Assembly: GCA_011390695.1 (NCBI GenBank)
Contig: JAABRW010000012.1
Location: forward strand, 1-7,183
Source of the DNA: Desulfotignum sp.
GTDB lineage: Bacteria > Desulfobacterota > Desulfobacteria > Desulfobacterales > Desulfobacteraceae
Direction: 5' to 3'
DNA length: 7,183 nucleotides
Both the position numbers and the translations under genes were made by a program. Positions 1 through 5,433 of the stretch are shown one piece after another; within the stretch, counting starts at the first letter, position 1, and the number at the start of each line of letters is the position of its first letter. The notes beneath the pieces were generated by a model, which made no database searches, had not been told where the DNA came from, and was given only the letters and a program-made list of their open reading frames with translations.

Positions 1-201
1 GGGGGAGCGTGTTCCTATATCCCCAAAGAAGAAATGATCAATATAGAAACCTTTCTTCTGGATGTGCTCAAGGCAAAAAAAGAGGGAACAAATCCCTGGA
101 CCAGCTGGTACAAACGCCTGGCTTCCTTTTGTGAAAAAAAATTCGGCAAGGACTGGGACAAGGATGAAAAAGAGTTCTGGGAAAAAATGATCTATTATTG
201 A
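1..201 (+). CDS. C-terminal fragment of an unrecognised protein
   Basis: An open frame enters from the left edge and ends at TGA 199-201, giving 66 codons with no start in the window. The visible tail is soluble, highly charged and rich in Lys, Glu and Trp, ending KEFWEKMIYY. Two cysteines are present (residues 4 and 44 of the fragment). The codon choice matches the neighbouring genes, and the absence of stops together with Lys/Glu/Asp-rich amphipathic composition supports real coding. I do not recognise the family and assign no function. It converges on the thiouridylase-like gene, with 69 bp between the two stop codons. Confidence 0.6.
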   Translation, partial: GGACSYIPKEEMINIETFLLDVLKAKKEGTNPWTSWYKRLASFCEKKFGKDWDKDEKEFWEKMIYY

Positions 202-215
202 TCACCTGTCCTGTC

Positions 216-254
216 CCCATATGATGGCGGCTAACACGACCCATATGGTGCCGG
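216..254. repeat. imperfect 15-bp direct repeat between convergent genes
   Basis: Positions 216-230 and 240-254 share 13 of 15 bases (both begin CCCATATG). A second short direct repeat, TGCCGGTCA, occurs at 249-257 and 265-273, the latter running into the stop codon of the minus-strand gene. No function is apparent. The repeats may be leftover local duplication in a convergent gap. Confidence 0.3.
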
Positions 255-256
255 TC

Positions 257-297
257 AAAAAAACTGCCGGTCAGATTTTCAGCGACTGGAAATCTGA
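257..297 (-). terminator. probable intrinsic terminator overlapping the stop codon
   Basis: On the minus strand TCAGATTT (297-290) and AAATCTGA (278-271) are perfect inverted arms. The stem extends inward by one C-G pair and one T-G wobble to about 10 bp. The distal arm ends with the TGA stop of the thiouridylase-like gene. A run of seven T (263-257 on the plus strand read as A7) follows 7 nt later. The stem is AT-rich and the T-run is displaced, so this is a plausible but non-ideal Rho-independent terminator built into the last codons of the gene. Confidence 0.4.
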
Positions 298-1272
298 CAC
301 AGCAGAGGTGGTGACGGTAACCTGGGTCTGCCGCCCTTTTGCTGTTACCCTGATCGCTGTAATTTCACCGGGTACGGCCTTGGTATAGGCAGCGGTCATG
401 GCTGCTGCTGTCAGGATCTGTGGTTTGTCAAACCTGCCGGTCAGCAGGGTGACAGGACCGGGCAGATATGCATGATCAAGGCGGGCATCCACTGCAGGGT
501 CATACCAGGCCAGCATCTGCTGGTTGTCATGCATGGACCGTCCTATCACCAGTTTGCAGTCTTCTGTAAGCCGAAAATGCCGGCCGTATTTGAGCAGATG
601 CAAATGGCGTACCTCCCGGGTTTTCTGGATAAAAAGCAGGTCCCTGAGCCTGATGGAAAACTGTTTGTCCGTGAGCAGGCAGCCCCCGGCAGGGGCAGGG
701 TATTCGGTAATCCCCAGCTTTTGGGCCAGAGCCATCTGGTCTTTTCTGGACCGGCCGCTGATACCCAAAAGCCTGGTTCTGTCCACCAGGCCGGATTTTT
801 CCATCCGGGTTTCCGGCAGGCACAAGGCGCTTAAGGGCCTGAGGATAGCACCTTTAAAAAAACTGTTTTTCTCCACATACTGGAGGGCGTTTTTTGTCTG
901 GGATTTGGGCCGCTGGCCCACCACCTCTCCGCTGAACAAAAAATCAAACCCCTGTTCCTTCATGATATGTCCTGCTTTTTCAAACATCAGGGCATGGCAG
1001 TCCATGCAGGGGTTCATGTTCTTGCCGAACCCCGCTTTGGGGGCGGACATCATGTGCATGTAGGCTGTGGTGATATCCTGGACCAGAAGGGGGATGCTGC
1101 AGTGTTCCGATGCTTTTTGTGCCTTTTCAGCGGAAAAAAACGGGGTCTCGAAACTGATCCATGTTACATCAATGCCCTGGTTTTTGAGCACCAGCCCTGC
1201 CAGCATGCTGTCCAGTCCGCCGGAACACAGCCCCAATGCCCTGACAGGGCTTGTACTTTTTTTTTGTGTCAT
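271..1272 (-). CDS. MnmA/ThiI-like PP-loop ATPase, putative tRNA thiolation protein
   Basis: This 333-residue protein opens with a PP-loop SGGLDS (residues 17-22), the ATP pyrophosphatase signature that adenylates an RNA or small-molecule carbonyl before sulfur transfer. A following motif NPCMDC (87-92) resembles the NPCxxCN motif of the tRNA 2-thiouridylase MnmA. A further Cys in PAGGCLLTD (Cys198) sits after the nucleotide-binding half and could be a partner cysteine. Residues 200-333 form a C-terminal domain without an obvious match to the MnmA beta-barrel. The length is shorter than MnmA (about 360-370) and the C-terminus differs, so it is more likely a sister family often annotated as tRNA-Me-trans/ThiI-like than MnmA itself. 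The ATG at 1272 is preceded by no clear Shine-Dalgarno sequence; only a weak GAAAG lies about 12 nt upstream. Codons 3-6 contain a run of nine A. The substrate is inferred, not shown. Confidence 0.8.
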   Translation of the reverse strand: MTQKKSTSPVRALGLCSGGLDSMLAGLVLKNQGIDVTWISFETPFFSAEKAQKASEHCSIPLLVQDITTAYMHMMSAPKAGFGKNMNPCMDCHALMFEKAGHIMKEQGFDFLFSGEVVGQRPKSQTKNALQYVEKNSFFKGAILRPLSALCLPETRMEKSGLVDRTRLLGISGRSRKDQMALAQKLGITEYPAPAGGCLLTDKQFSIRLRDLLFIQKTREVRHLHLLKYGRHFRLTEDCKLVIGRSMHDNQQMLAWYDPAVDARLDHAYLPGPVTLLTGRFDKPQILTAAAMTAAYTKAVPGEITAIRVTAKGRQTQVTVTTSAVSDFQSLKI

Positions 1273-1279
1273 ATATAAG
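1251..1279 (+). promoter_or_regulatory. possible nth promoter giving a near-leaderless mRNA
   Basis: TTGTAC (1251-1256) and TATAAG (1274-1279) are separated by 17 bp that include a T9 run. The -10 matches 5 of 6 consensus positions and the -35 only 3 of 6. A start point about 7 nt past the -10 would fall at about 1286, 2 nt before the nth ATG. That fits the lack of a ribosome binding site there. The element lies within the first codons of the divergent gene. Confidence 0.3.
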
Positions 1280-1287
1280 ATTCTTTC

Positions 1288-1917
1288 ATGAACAAGGCCA
1301 ATATTACATTTTTGCTCCGGACATTAAAAGACCGGTACCCGGATGTCAAGACCCAGCTGGTGCACAAGACCCCGTTTCAGCTGCTGACAGCCACCATTTT
1401 GTCAGCCCAGTGCACCGACCGCCAGGTAAATCTGGTTACACAAAAGCTTTTTATCCGGTTCCCGGATCCCGGTGCATTGGCTGAAGCTTCTCTGGCAGAC
1501 ATCAAAAAACTGATCTATTCCACAGGATTTTACAACAACAAAGCCAAAAATATCAAGGCCTGTGCCCGGGCCCTGTTGGACCGTCATAACGGCCAGGTGC
1601 CCCATGAACTGGATCTTTTGGTGAAACTGCCGGGAGTGGGAAGGAAAACCGCCAATGTGGTGAGGTCGGCTGCCTTCGGCCTTCCTGCCATTGTGGTGGA
1701 TACCCATGTGCTGCGCATATCCGGCCGACTGGGTCTGACCAAAAGCCGTGATCCGGTGAAGGTGGAATTCGGTCTCATGAAGATCATTCCTGAATCTGCC
1801 TGGAGTGATCTGTCTTTGCAGTTCATCTATTTTGGAAGAGAAATCTGTGATGCCAGAAAACCCTTGTGCAGCACCTGCCCATTGTTTGATATCTGCGTTT
1901 TTCCAGGCAAGGGATAA
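1288..1917 (+). CDS. nth: endonuclease III (DNA glycosylase/AP lyase)
   Basis: This base-excision repair enzyme removes oxidised pyrimidines and cleaves the abasic site. The 209 residues show the helix-hairpin-helix LPGVGRKTANVV (114-125) with catalytic Lys120, and the catalytic Asp138 in VVDTHV. The [4Fe-4S] ligands are Cys187-x6-Cys194-x2-Cys197-x5-Cys203. All of these match the E. coli Nth numbering exactly. LSAQCTD (38-44) is the usual N-terminal helical motif. The length is standard, with only a short tail after the cluster. ATG 1288 is the only usable start because an in-frame TAA lies at 1276-1278. No Shine-Dalgarno sequence is visible, so translation may be leaderless or weakly initiated. 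It diverges from the thiouridylase-like gene with 15 bp between starts, and converges on the ArsR-family gene. Confidence 0.97.
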   Translation: MNKANITFLLRTLKDRYPDVKTQLVHKTPFQLLTATILSAQCTDRQVNLVTQKLFIRFPDPGALAEASLADIKKLIYSTGFYNNKAKNIKACARALLDRHNGQVPHELDLLVKLPGVGRKTANVVRSAAFGLPAIVVDTHVLRISGRLGLTKSRDPVKVEFGLMKIIPESAWSDLSLQFIYFGREICDARKPLCSTCPLFDICVFPGKG

Positions 1918-1930
1918 AATACATTCACGG

Positions 1931-1949
1931 CGGTCTGGACCAAAGACCG
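1931..1949. terminator. small hairpin between convergent nth and arsR-family gene
   Basis: CGGTCT (1931-1936) and AGACCG (1944-1949) form a 6-bp stem with a 7-nt loop in the 45-bp convergent gap. Neither side has a proper T-run: on the minus strand a short TATTTTAT follows about 10 nt later, and there is none on the plus strand. It may be a weak bidirectional terminator. Confidence 0.3.
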
Positions 1950-1962
1950 ATGGTGATAGTGC

Positions 1963-2331
1963 TCAGTGCCGTATATGGGTGAGGCTTATGATGATCAGGG
2001 AGCGCACATGGTCATCATCCAGAGAGTAATACACAATTTTTCCCTGGCGCCGGTTCTTGACGATTTTAAGCCCCCTGAGAATGCGCAGCTGGTGGGATAC
2101 GGCAGATTCGCTCTGGCTGCAGATGGCGGCAATGTCACAGACGCAGTGCTCCGTGTCCAGAAGACACAGCACAATTTTCAGCCGGGAGGGATCACCCAGG
2201 GCCTTGAATATGGCCGACATCCCCATAATGTCTTCCGGCGCAGGCAAAGAGAGCAGGGTGGCACTTACCTTTGCAGCGTCGATGCATTTTTCTGAACATA
2301 CATCCATCTCTTTTTCATCCATGTACGTCAT
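1963..2331 (-). CDS. ArsR/SmtB-family metal-sensing repressor with two metal sites
   Basis: This 122-residue winged-helix repressor has its DNA-recognition helix around SQSESAVSHQLRIL (72-85) and a wing at NRRQGKIVYYSL (93-104). Two metal sites are visible. Cys12, Cys16, Cys63 and Cys65 align without gaps (offset +5) with the Cd/Pb-binding Cys7, 11, 58 and 60 of CadC (alpha3N site). Asp106, His108, His119 and the very last residue His122 give D-x-H-x10-H-x2-H, the alpha5 Zn/Co site of CzrA; SmtB and CadC have Glu at the last position. In this family metal binding releases DNA, so soft or divalent metal is the likely inducer. The start overlaps the upstream DtxR-family stop (ATGA). The AGGA at 2335-2332 abuts Met1 but lies 9 nt before Met4 (ATG 2322-2320), so a 119-residue product from 2322 is an equally good start and keeps both sites. 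The target genes are unknown; the operon promoter or feoAB are candidates. Confidence 0.92.
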   Translation of the reverse strand: MTYMDEKEMDVCSEKCIDAAKVSATLLSLPAPEDIMGMSAIFKALGDPSRLKIVLCLLDTEHCVCDIAAICSQSESAVSHQLRILRGLKIVKNRRQGKIVYYSLDDDHVRSLIIISLTHIRH

Positions 2332-2741
2332 TCCTGGTTCTGCTTCCGGTGGGGGCAGGCATCAAGGGTGTCGATAAAGGCCACAAATTTTTTAAAGGTG
2401 TGGGTGTCCATGGCATGTTCCATGCGGCAGGCGGTTTCATCTGCCCGGTCTTCATCCACTTCCAGTATCCTGAATAAAAAATCCTTGAGCACCATATGGC
2501 GGTGTTCAATTTTTTTTGCAATTTTTTCCCCTTCCGGGGTCAGGGTTACGTACCCGTAAGGCTCGTAATTGATCAGGTTCTGGGAAGCCAGTTTTTTAAG
2601 CATTCCAGTGACAGATCCTCTTTTGATATTGAGTTTTGCCGCAATATCCTTGGACCGGGCCACTGTTTTTGTGGTCTGCAGCGCCAGTATGGTTTCCAGA
2701 TAATCTTCCAGGCTTTCGGAAAGGGGAATGGTTTTTTCCAT
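2328..2741 (-). CDS. DtxR/MntR-family metal-dependent repressor
   Basis: This short (137-residue) MntR-type member has an N-terminal winged helix-turn-helix (about 8-70, recognition region near NIKRGSVTGMLKKL, 38-51) and a helical dimerisation/metal domain (about 72-137). It has no SH3-like third domain. Predicted ligands by alignment with B. subtilis MntR are Asp13 (Asp8), Glu16 (Glu11), His82 (His77), Glu108 (Glu102) and His109 (His103). The position of MntR Glu99 is Cys105 in an ETACRMEH context, like DtxR Cys102. Asp13 is MntR-like, while Cys105 is DtxR/iron-type. Family members bind DNA when loaded with Fe(II) or Mn(II). Its placement divergent to feoAB makes ferrous iron control the natural inference. 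A strong GGAGGA lies 6 nt upstream of ATG 2741. It is the first gene of a two-gene operon, with its TGA overlapping the next ATG. Confidence 0.93.
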   Translation of the reverse strand: MEKTIPLSESLEDYLETILALQTTKTVARSKDIAAKLNIKRGSVTGMLKKLASQNLINYEPYGYVTLTPEGEKIAKKIEHRHMVLKDFLFRILEVDEDRADETACRMEHAMDTHTFKKFVAFIDTLDACPHRKQNQE

Positions 2742-2747
2742 GGGTTT

Positions 2748-2753
2748 TCCTCC
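2748..2753 (-). promoter_or_regulatory. ribosome binding site of the DtxR-family gene
   Basis: GGAGGA on the minus strand (plus-strand TCCTCC) is placed 6 nt before ATG 2741. This fixes that start and is the strongest Shine-Dalgarno sequence among the minus-strand genes here. Confidence 0.8.
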
Positions 2754-2773
2754 ATTTTGTTTGTCCTGTCCTT

Positions 2774-2801
2774 TTTATATCTTCTTGATATAATAAGTCA
2801 A
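2774..2801 (-). promoter_or_regulatory. promoter of the dtxR-arsR regulator operon
   Basis: Read on the minus strand, TTGACT (2801-2796), a 16-bp spacer and TATAAA (2779-2774) make a good sigma70-type promoter. The start point would be near 2767, giving a leader of about 26 nt to ATG 2741 that includes the ribosome binding site. The spacer is largely covered by a perfect inverted repeat (2775-2793), implying operator control. Confidence 0.65.
2775..2793. promoter_or_regulatory. palindromic operator candidate for the regulator operon
   Basis: TTATATC-TTCTT-GATATAA is a perfect inverted repeat of 7-bp arms with a 5-bp centre. It spans the -10 box and most of the spacer of the minus-strand promoter. 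Its sequence is unrelated to the feo-side palindrome, so it may be bound by a different protein, possibly the ArsR-family product. Binding there would block RNA polymerase. AT-rich chance palindromes are common, which lowers confidence. Confidence 0.4.
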
Positions 2802-2834
2802 ACAAATATTTTAATGAAATTTTTAATAATGTTG

Positions 2835-2863
2835 TTGACTAAACTAAAAGTTAGTTGTATTAA
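2835..2863 (+). promoter_or_regulatory. feoAB promoter
   Basis: TTGACT (2835-2840), exactly 17 bp, then TATTAA (2858-2863) is a near-consensus sigma70-type promoter. The predicted start point is 2870-2871, leaving a leader of about 75 nt to the feoA ATG. The whole spacer is occupied by the palindrome at 2842-2856. No other comparably good promoter lies between the two divergent genes on this strand. Confidence 0.75.
2842..2856. promoter_or_regulatory. iron-box-like operator in the feoAB promoter spacer
   Basis: AACTAA-AAG-TTAGTT is a perfect inverted repeat centred between the -35 and -10 boxes. The arms resemble shortened DtxR/IdeR half-sites (TTAGGTT/AACCTAA), which suggests binding by the divergently encoded DtxR-family protein when loaded with metal. 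That would exclude RNA polymerase and repress iron uptake when iron is plentiful. The assignment to this regulator is inference from sequence resemblance and gene position. Confidence 0.6.
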
Positions 2864-2869
2864 ACTTTG

Positions 2870-2905
2870 AAAACCAAAACCAAAACCAAAACCAAAACCA
2901 AAACC
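2870..2905 (+). repeat. six perfect tandem AAAACC hexamers in the feoA leader
   Basis: The unit AAAACC is repeated six times without a mismatch (36 bp), bounded by TTTG on the left and CCGTAT on the right. It starts at the predicted feoAB transcription start and ends 25 bp before the ribosome binding site. Perfect short tandem repeats gain and lose units by replication slippage. Here that would change leader length or initial transcribed sequence without touching a coding frame. Confidence 0.9.
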
Positions 2906-2930
2906 CGTATCAGTGCATATGCATTCACAC

Positions 2931-2937
2931 AAAGGAG
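2931..2937 (+). promoter_or_regulatory. ribosome binding site that fixes the feoA start
   Basis: AAAGGAG lies 7 nt before ATG 2945. It decides between this start and an upstream in-frame TTG at 2867 that would add a Lys-Thr repeat encoded by the hexamers and would lie upstream of the predicted transcript start. Confidence 0.85.
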
Positions 2938-2944
2938 AAAACCA

Positions 2945-3178
2945 ATGCCATATATTCCATTGAGACAGATGCAGGTGAATCAGGCCGGCATTATTACCGG
3001 TATCAAGGCCAGGGGCGAACTGGGCACAAGGCTTCGGGACATGGGTCTGGTTCCGGGCAAAGAGATCCGAATCCAGGGCAAAGCCCCGCTGTATGATCCG
3101 GTGTCATTGCGGATCATGGGATTCACCCTGACCCTGCGTAACAATGAAGCAGACCATATTCTTGTGGAGGTGAAGTAA
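2945..3178 (+). CDS. feoA: FeoA, ferrous iron transport accessory protein
   Basis: This 77-residue SH3-like cytosolic protein has the typical FeoA pattern: a LRQM N-terminus, GTRLRDMGLVPG (27-38), then strands ending in ILVEV. FeoA proteins associate with FeoB and support Fe(II) uptake, possibly by acting on the GTPase. The start at 2945 is chosen because of AAAGGAG 7 nt upstream and because the family normally begins here. A longer reading from TTG 2867 would add 26 residues of low-complexity Lys-Thr. The stop is one base before the feoB ATG, so the two are cotranscribed and probably translationally coupled. Expression is predicted from the promoter at 2835-2863 under metal repression. Confidence 0.95.
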   Translation: MPYIPLRQMQVNQAGIITGIKARGELGTRLRDMGLVPGKEIRIQGKAPLYDPVSLRIMGFTLTLRNNEADHILVEVK

Positions 3179-3179
3179 A

Positions 3180-5309
3180 ATGGGTATTTCCATCGCTTTG
3201 GCCGGCAACCCCAATTCCGGCAAAACAACCTTGTTCAATGTCCTCACCGGTGCCAGACAGCACGTGGGCAATTATCCCGGGGTAACCGTGGAAAAAAAAC
3301 AGGGACAATGCGTATCAGGCACTGATGAATTTCATGTGGTGGATCTGCCGGGCACTTATTCGTTGAGTGCCTATTCCCTGGAAGAGGTGGTGGCCAGAGA
3401 TTTTATCGTCAAGGAACAGCCGGCCATGGTTGTTAACATTGTGGATGCATCCAACCTGGAGCGCAACCTGTATCTTACCCTCCAGTTCATGGAAATGGGT
3501 ACACCCGTCTGCATTGCCCTGAACATGATGGATGTGGCAAAAAAACGGGGTATTGCCATTGATATAGAAAAACTGTCCGCCCTGCTGGGGGTGCCGGTGG
3601 TACCCATGGTGGCCCGGACCGGTAAAGGCCGGGATGATCTGCTCAAAACCGTGGCAGCCCATGCCAAAATCCGGACAAAATCCCTGCAGATATCCTATGG
3701 CCGGGATATTGACCAGACCCTTGATGAGATGGTGGAAAAGATCGGTTCTGAAAATTTTCTGACCGAACAATACCTCCCCCGGTGGGTGGCATTAAAATAC
3801 CTGGAAAGTGATGTGCAGATCCTGGAAATGGGAAAAGAGGCGAATCCGCAGATGGATGCATGGCTGTCATCAAAAGCCCGGAAACTGGCCCATCACCTGG
3901 ACACCACTTTGGATACCCATCCGGAAGGCATGATCGCGGATCAGCGCTACGGGTTTATTACATCCATCTTGAAGCAGGGGGTAATGACCTGTACCCGGGA
4001 CAAAAACCGGATGGAAACCTCTGACAAAATAGATAAAATCGTCACCCACCGGTTCCTGGGACCCCTGCTCATGGTTGCCGTGCTCATGGGCTTATATCAG
4101 TTCACCTTTGCCTACAGTGCAGTGCCCGTGGCATGGTGTGAAAACGTATTTGCCTGGCTGGGGGGCAGGGTGGACAGCCTGTTTTCAGACGGTCTGCTCA
4201 AATCTCTTGTGATTTCAGGCATTATTGACGGGGTGGGCGGGGTTCTGGGATTTGTACCGTTGATCATGTTCATGTTTTTGGGGATATCTTTTCTGGAAGA
4301 TTCCGGGTATCTGGCCCGAATGGCATTCATGCTGGACCGGGTTTTCCGGCTGTTCGGCCTGCATGGTGCATCGGTCATGGCCTTTATCGTCTCCGGCGGC
4401 ATTGCCGGAGGCTGCGCCGTTCCCGGAGTCATGGCAGCCCGGACCCTCAAGTCTCCCAAGGAACGGCTGGCCACCCTGCTCACCGTACCTTTCATGAACT
4501 GCGGAGCAAAGCTGCCGGTGTATGCCCTTCTGGTGGCCGCTTTTTTCAGTGAGAACCAGGCCAGGGTCATGCTTATCATCACCCTGATCTCCTGGATGGG
4601 AGCCCTTCTTGTGGCCAAGCTGCTTCGGTCCACGCTCATACAGGGGCCGGCCACCCCCTTTGTCATGGAACTGCCCCCCTACCGGCTGCCCACCTTCAAG
4701 GGTCTGGCCATCCATACCTGGGAGCGCACCTGGCAGTATATCAAAAAAGCGGGTACGGTGATTCTGGGGATTTCCATTATCCTGTGGGCCATGATGACCT
4801 TCCCCCGGCTGGACAACCCACAAATGGGCGATCCTGTGCAGGCAGGGACCCGGCAGGCAGCGGCACATACAGCAGGTGAAGAGCAGGTGGACCAGGCCTC
4901 CGCAGCCCTGCGGCATTCCATTGCCGGCCGCATGGGAACGGCCCTGGAGCCAGTGACCCGTCTGGCCGGGTTTGACTGGCAGACCAATATTGCCCTGGTG
5001 GGAGGATTTGCCGCCAAAGAGGTGGTGGTGTCCACCCTGGGAACCGCCTATTCTCTGGGAGATGTGGACCCCGAAGATGCCGGGTCTTTATCCGAGCGGC
5101 TGCAGTCTGCCCCTGGATGGGGTCCCATCACCGCCTTCAGTCTGATTCTGTTCACCATTTTTTACTCTCCGTGTTTTGTTGCCGTGGTGTGCATTGCCAA
5201 AGAAGCCGGATCATGGAAATGGGGGGCATTTTCCATGGGGTTCAACACCCTGCTGGCCCTGGGGGTGTCCATCCTGTTTTTTCAGACCGCTACCTGGATC
5301 ATGGCGTAA
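3180..5309 (+). CDS. feoB: FeoB, GTP-driven ferrous iron transporter
   Basis: This inner-membrane Fe(II) transporter has 709 residues, against about 770 for E. coli FeoB. The N-terminal G domain shows G1 GNPNSGKT (9-16), G2 Thr around GVTVEKK (34-40), G3 DLPG (55-58), G4 NMMD (115-118) and a G5-like VARTG (144-148). A helical GDI-like segment follows (about 170-270). The membrane part begins near residue 290. It holds the first gate motif GCAVP (411-415) with RTL (421-423), and the second NCGAKLPVYAL (440-450). It also has GGFAAKEVVVSTLGT (608-622) and YSPC (662-665). Cysteines 412, 441 and 665 are at the positions expected for pore-lining Cys of the family. Ala/Gln-rich residues 548-575 form a soluble loop. 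A GGAGGTG ribosome binding site lies at the 3' end of feoA. No feoC-like gene follows. Confidence 0.97.
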   Translation: MGISIALAGNPNSGKTTLFNVLTGARQHVGNYPGVTVEKKQGQCVSGTDEFHVVDLPGTYSLSAYSLEEVVARDFIVKEQPAMVVNIVDASNLERNLYLTLQFMEMGTPVCIALNMMDVAKKRGIAIDIEKLSALLGVPVVPMVARTGKGRDDLLKTVAAHAKIRTKSLQISYGRDIDQTLDEMVEKIGSENFLTEQYLPRWVALKYLESDVQILEMGKEANPQMDAWLSSKARKLAHHLDTTLDTHPEGMIADQRYGFITSILKQGVMTCTRDKNRMETSDKIDKIVTHRFLGPLLMVAVLMGLYQFTFAYSAVPVAWCENVFAWLGGRVDSLFSDGLLKSLVISGIIDGVGGVLGFVPLIMFMFLGISFLEDSGYLARMAFMLDRVFRLFGLHGASVMAFIVSGGIAGGCAVPGVMAARTLKSPKERLATLLTVPFMNCGAKLPVYALLVAAFFSENQARVMLIITLISWMGALLVAKLLRSTLIQGPATPFVMELPPYRLPTFKGLAIHTWERTWQYIKKAGTVILGISIILWAMMTFPRLDNPQMGDPVQAGTRQAAAHTAGEEQVDQASAALRHSIAGRMGTALEPVTRLAGFDWQTNIALVGGFAAKEVVVSTLGTAYSLGDVDPEDAGSLSERLQSAPGWGPITAFSLILFTIFYSPCFVAVVCIAKEAGSWKWGAFSMGFNTLLALGVSILFFQTATWIMA

Positions 5310-5351
5310 ATTACCCATTTGCACGTCCGTTACCATGTATATATGCCCTGC

Positions 5352-5375
5352 ATCCGGGGAGGGCGGGACCCGGAT
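5352..5375. terminator. GC-rich hairpin downstream of feoB
   Basis: ATCCGGG (5352-5358) and CCCGGAT (5369-5375) form a perfect 7-bp stem with a 10-nt loop, 43 bp after the feoB stop. No T-run follows directly; the nearest is T7 at 5425-5431, 50 bp on. It could stabilise the feoAB 3' end or be a Rho-dependent pause site rather than a classical terminator. Confidence 0.35.
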
Positions 5376-5433
5376 TACGGCAGCGCAGTCGTTTCAGAAG
5401 AATATATCCAAAAGATGAAATTTGTTTTTTTGG

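Noticed and set aside
527..1063. Plus-strand and minus-strand frames within the thiouridylase-like gene
   Set aside because: The 333-residue minus-strand frame has conserved PP-loop and Cys motifs; the others show no recognisable protein features.
2870..2905. CRISPR-like or telomere-like array
   Set aside because: Units are 6 bp with no spacers; it is a simple tandem repeat inside a chromosomal leader.
2867..2944. N-terminal extension of FeoA with repeated Lys-Thr
   Set aside because: It starts at TTG, lies at or upstream of the predicted transcription start, has no ribosome binding site, and FeoA normally begins at the ATG 2945, which has AAAGGAG in front.
4112..5035. Long open frames antisense to feoB (184, 233 and 118 codons)
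   Set aside because: They overlap the strongly supported feoB frame, have composition typical of shadow frames and match no family.
5335..5418. 27-residue open frame after feoB considered as a FeoC-like gene
   Set aside because: It has no ribosome binding site, no winged-helix features and it includes the hairpin sequence.
5392..5431. T-run at 5425-5431 as the feoB terminator
   Set aside because: Only a weak TTTCA/TGAAA pairing with a 19-nt loop precedes it; not a credible terminator stem.
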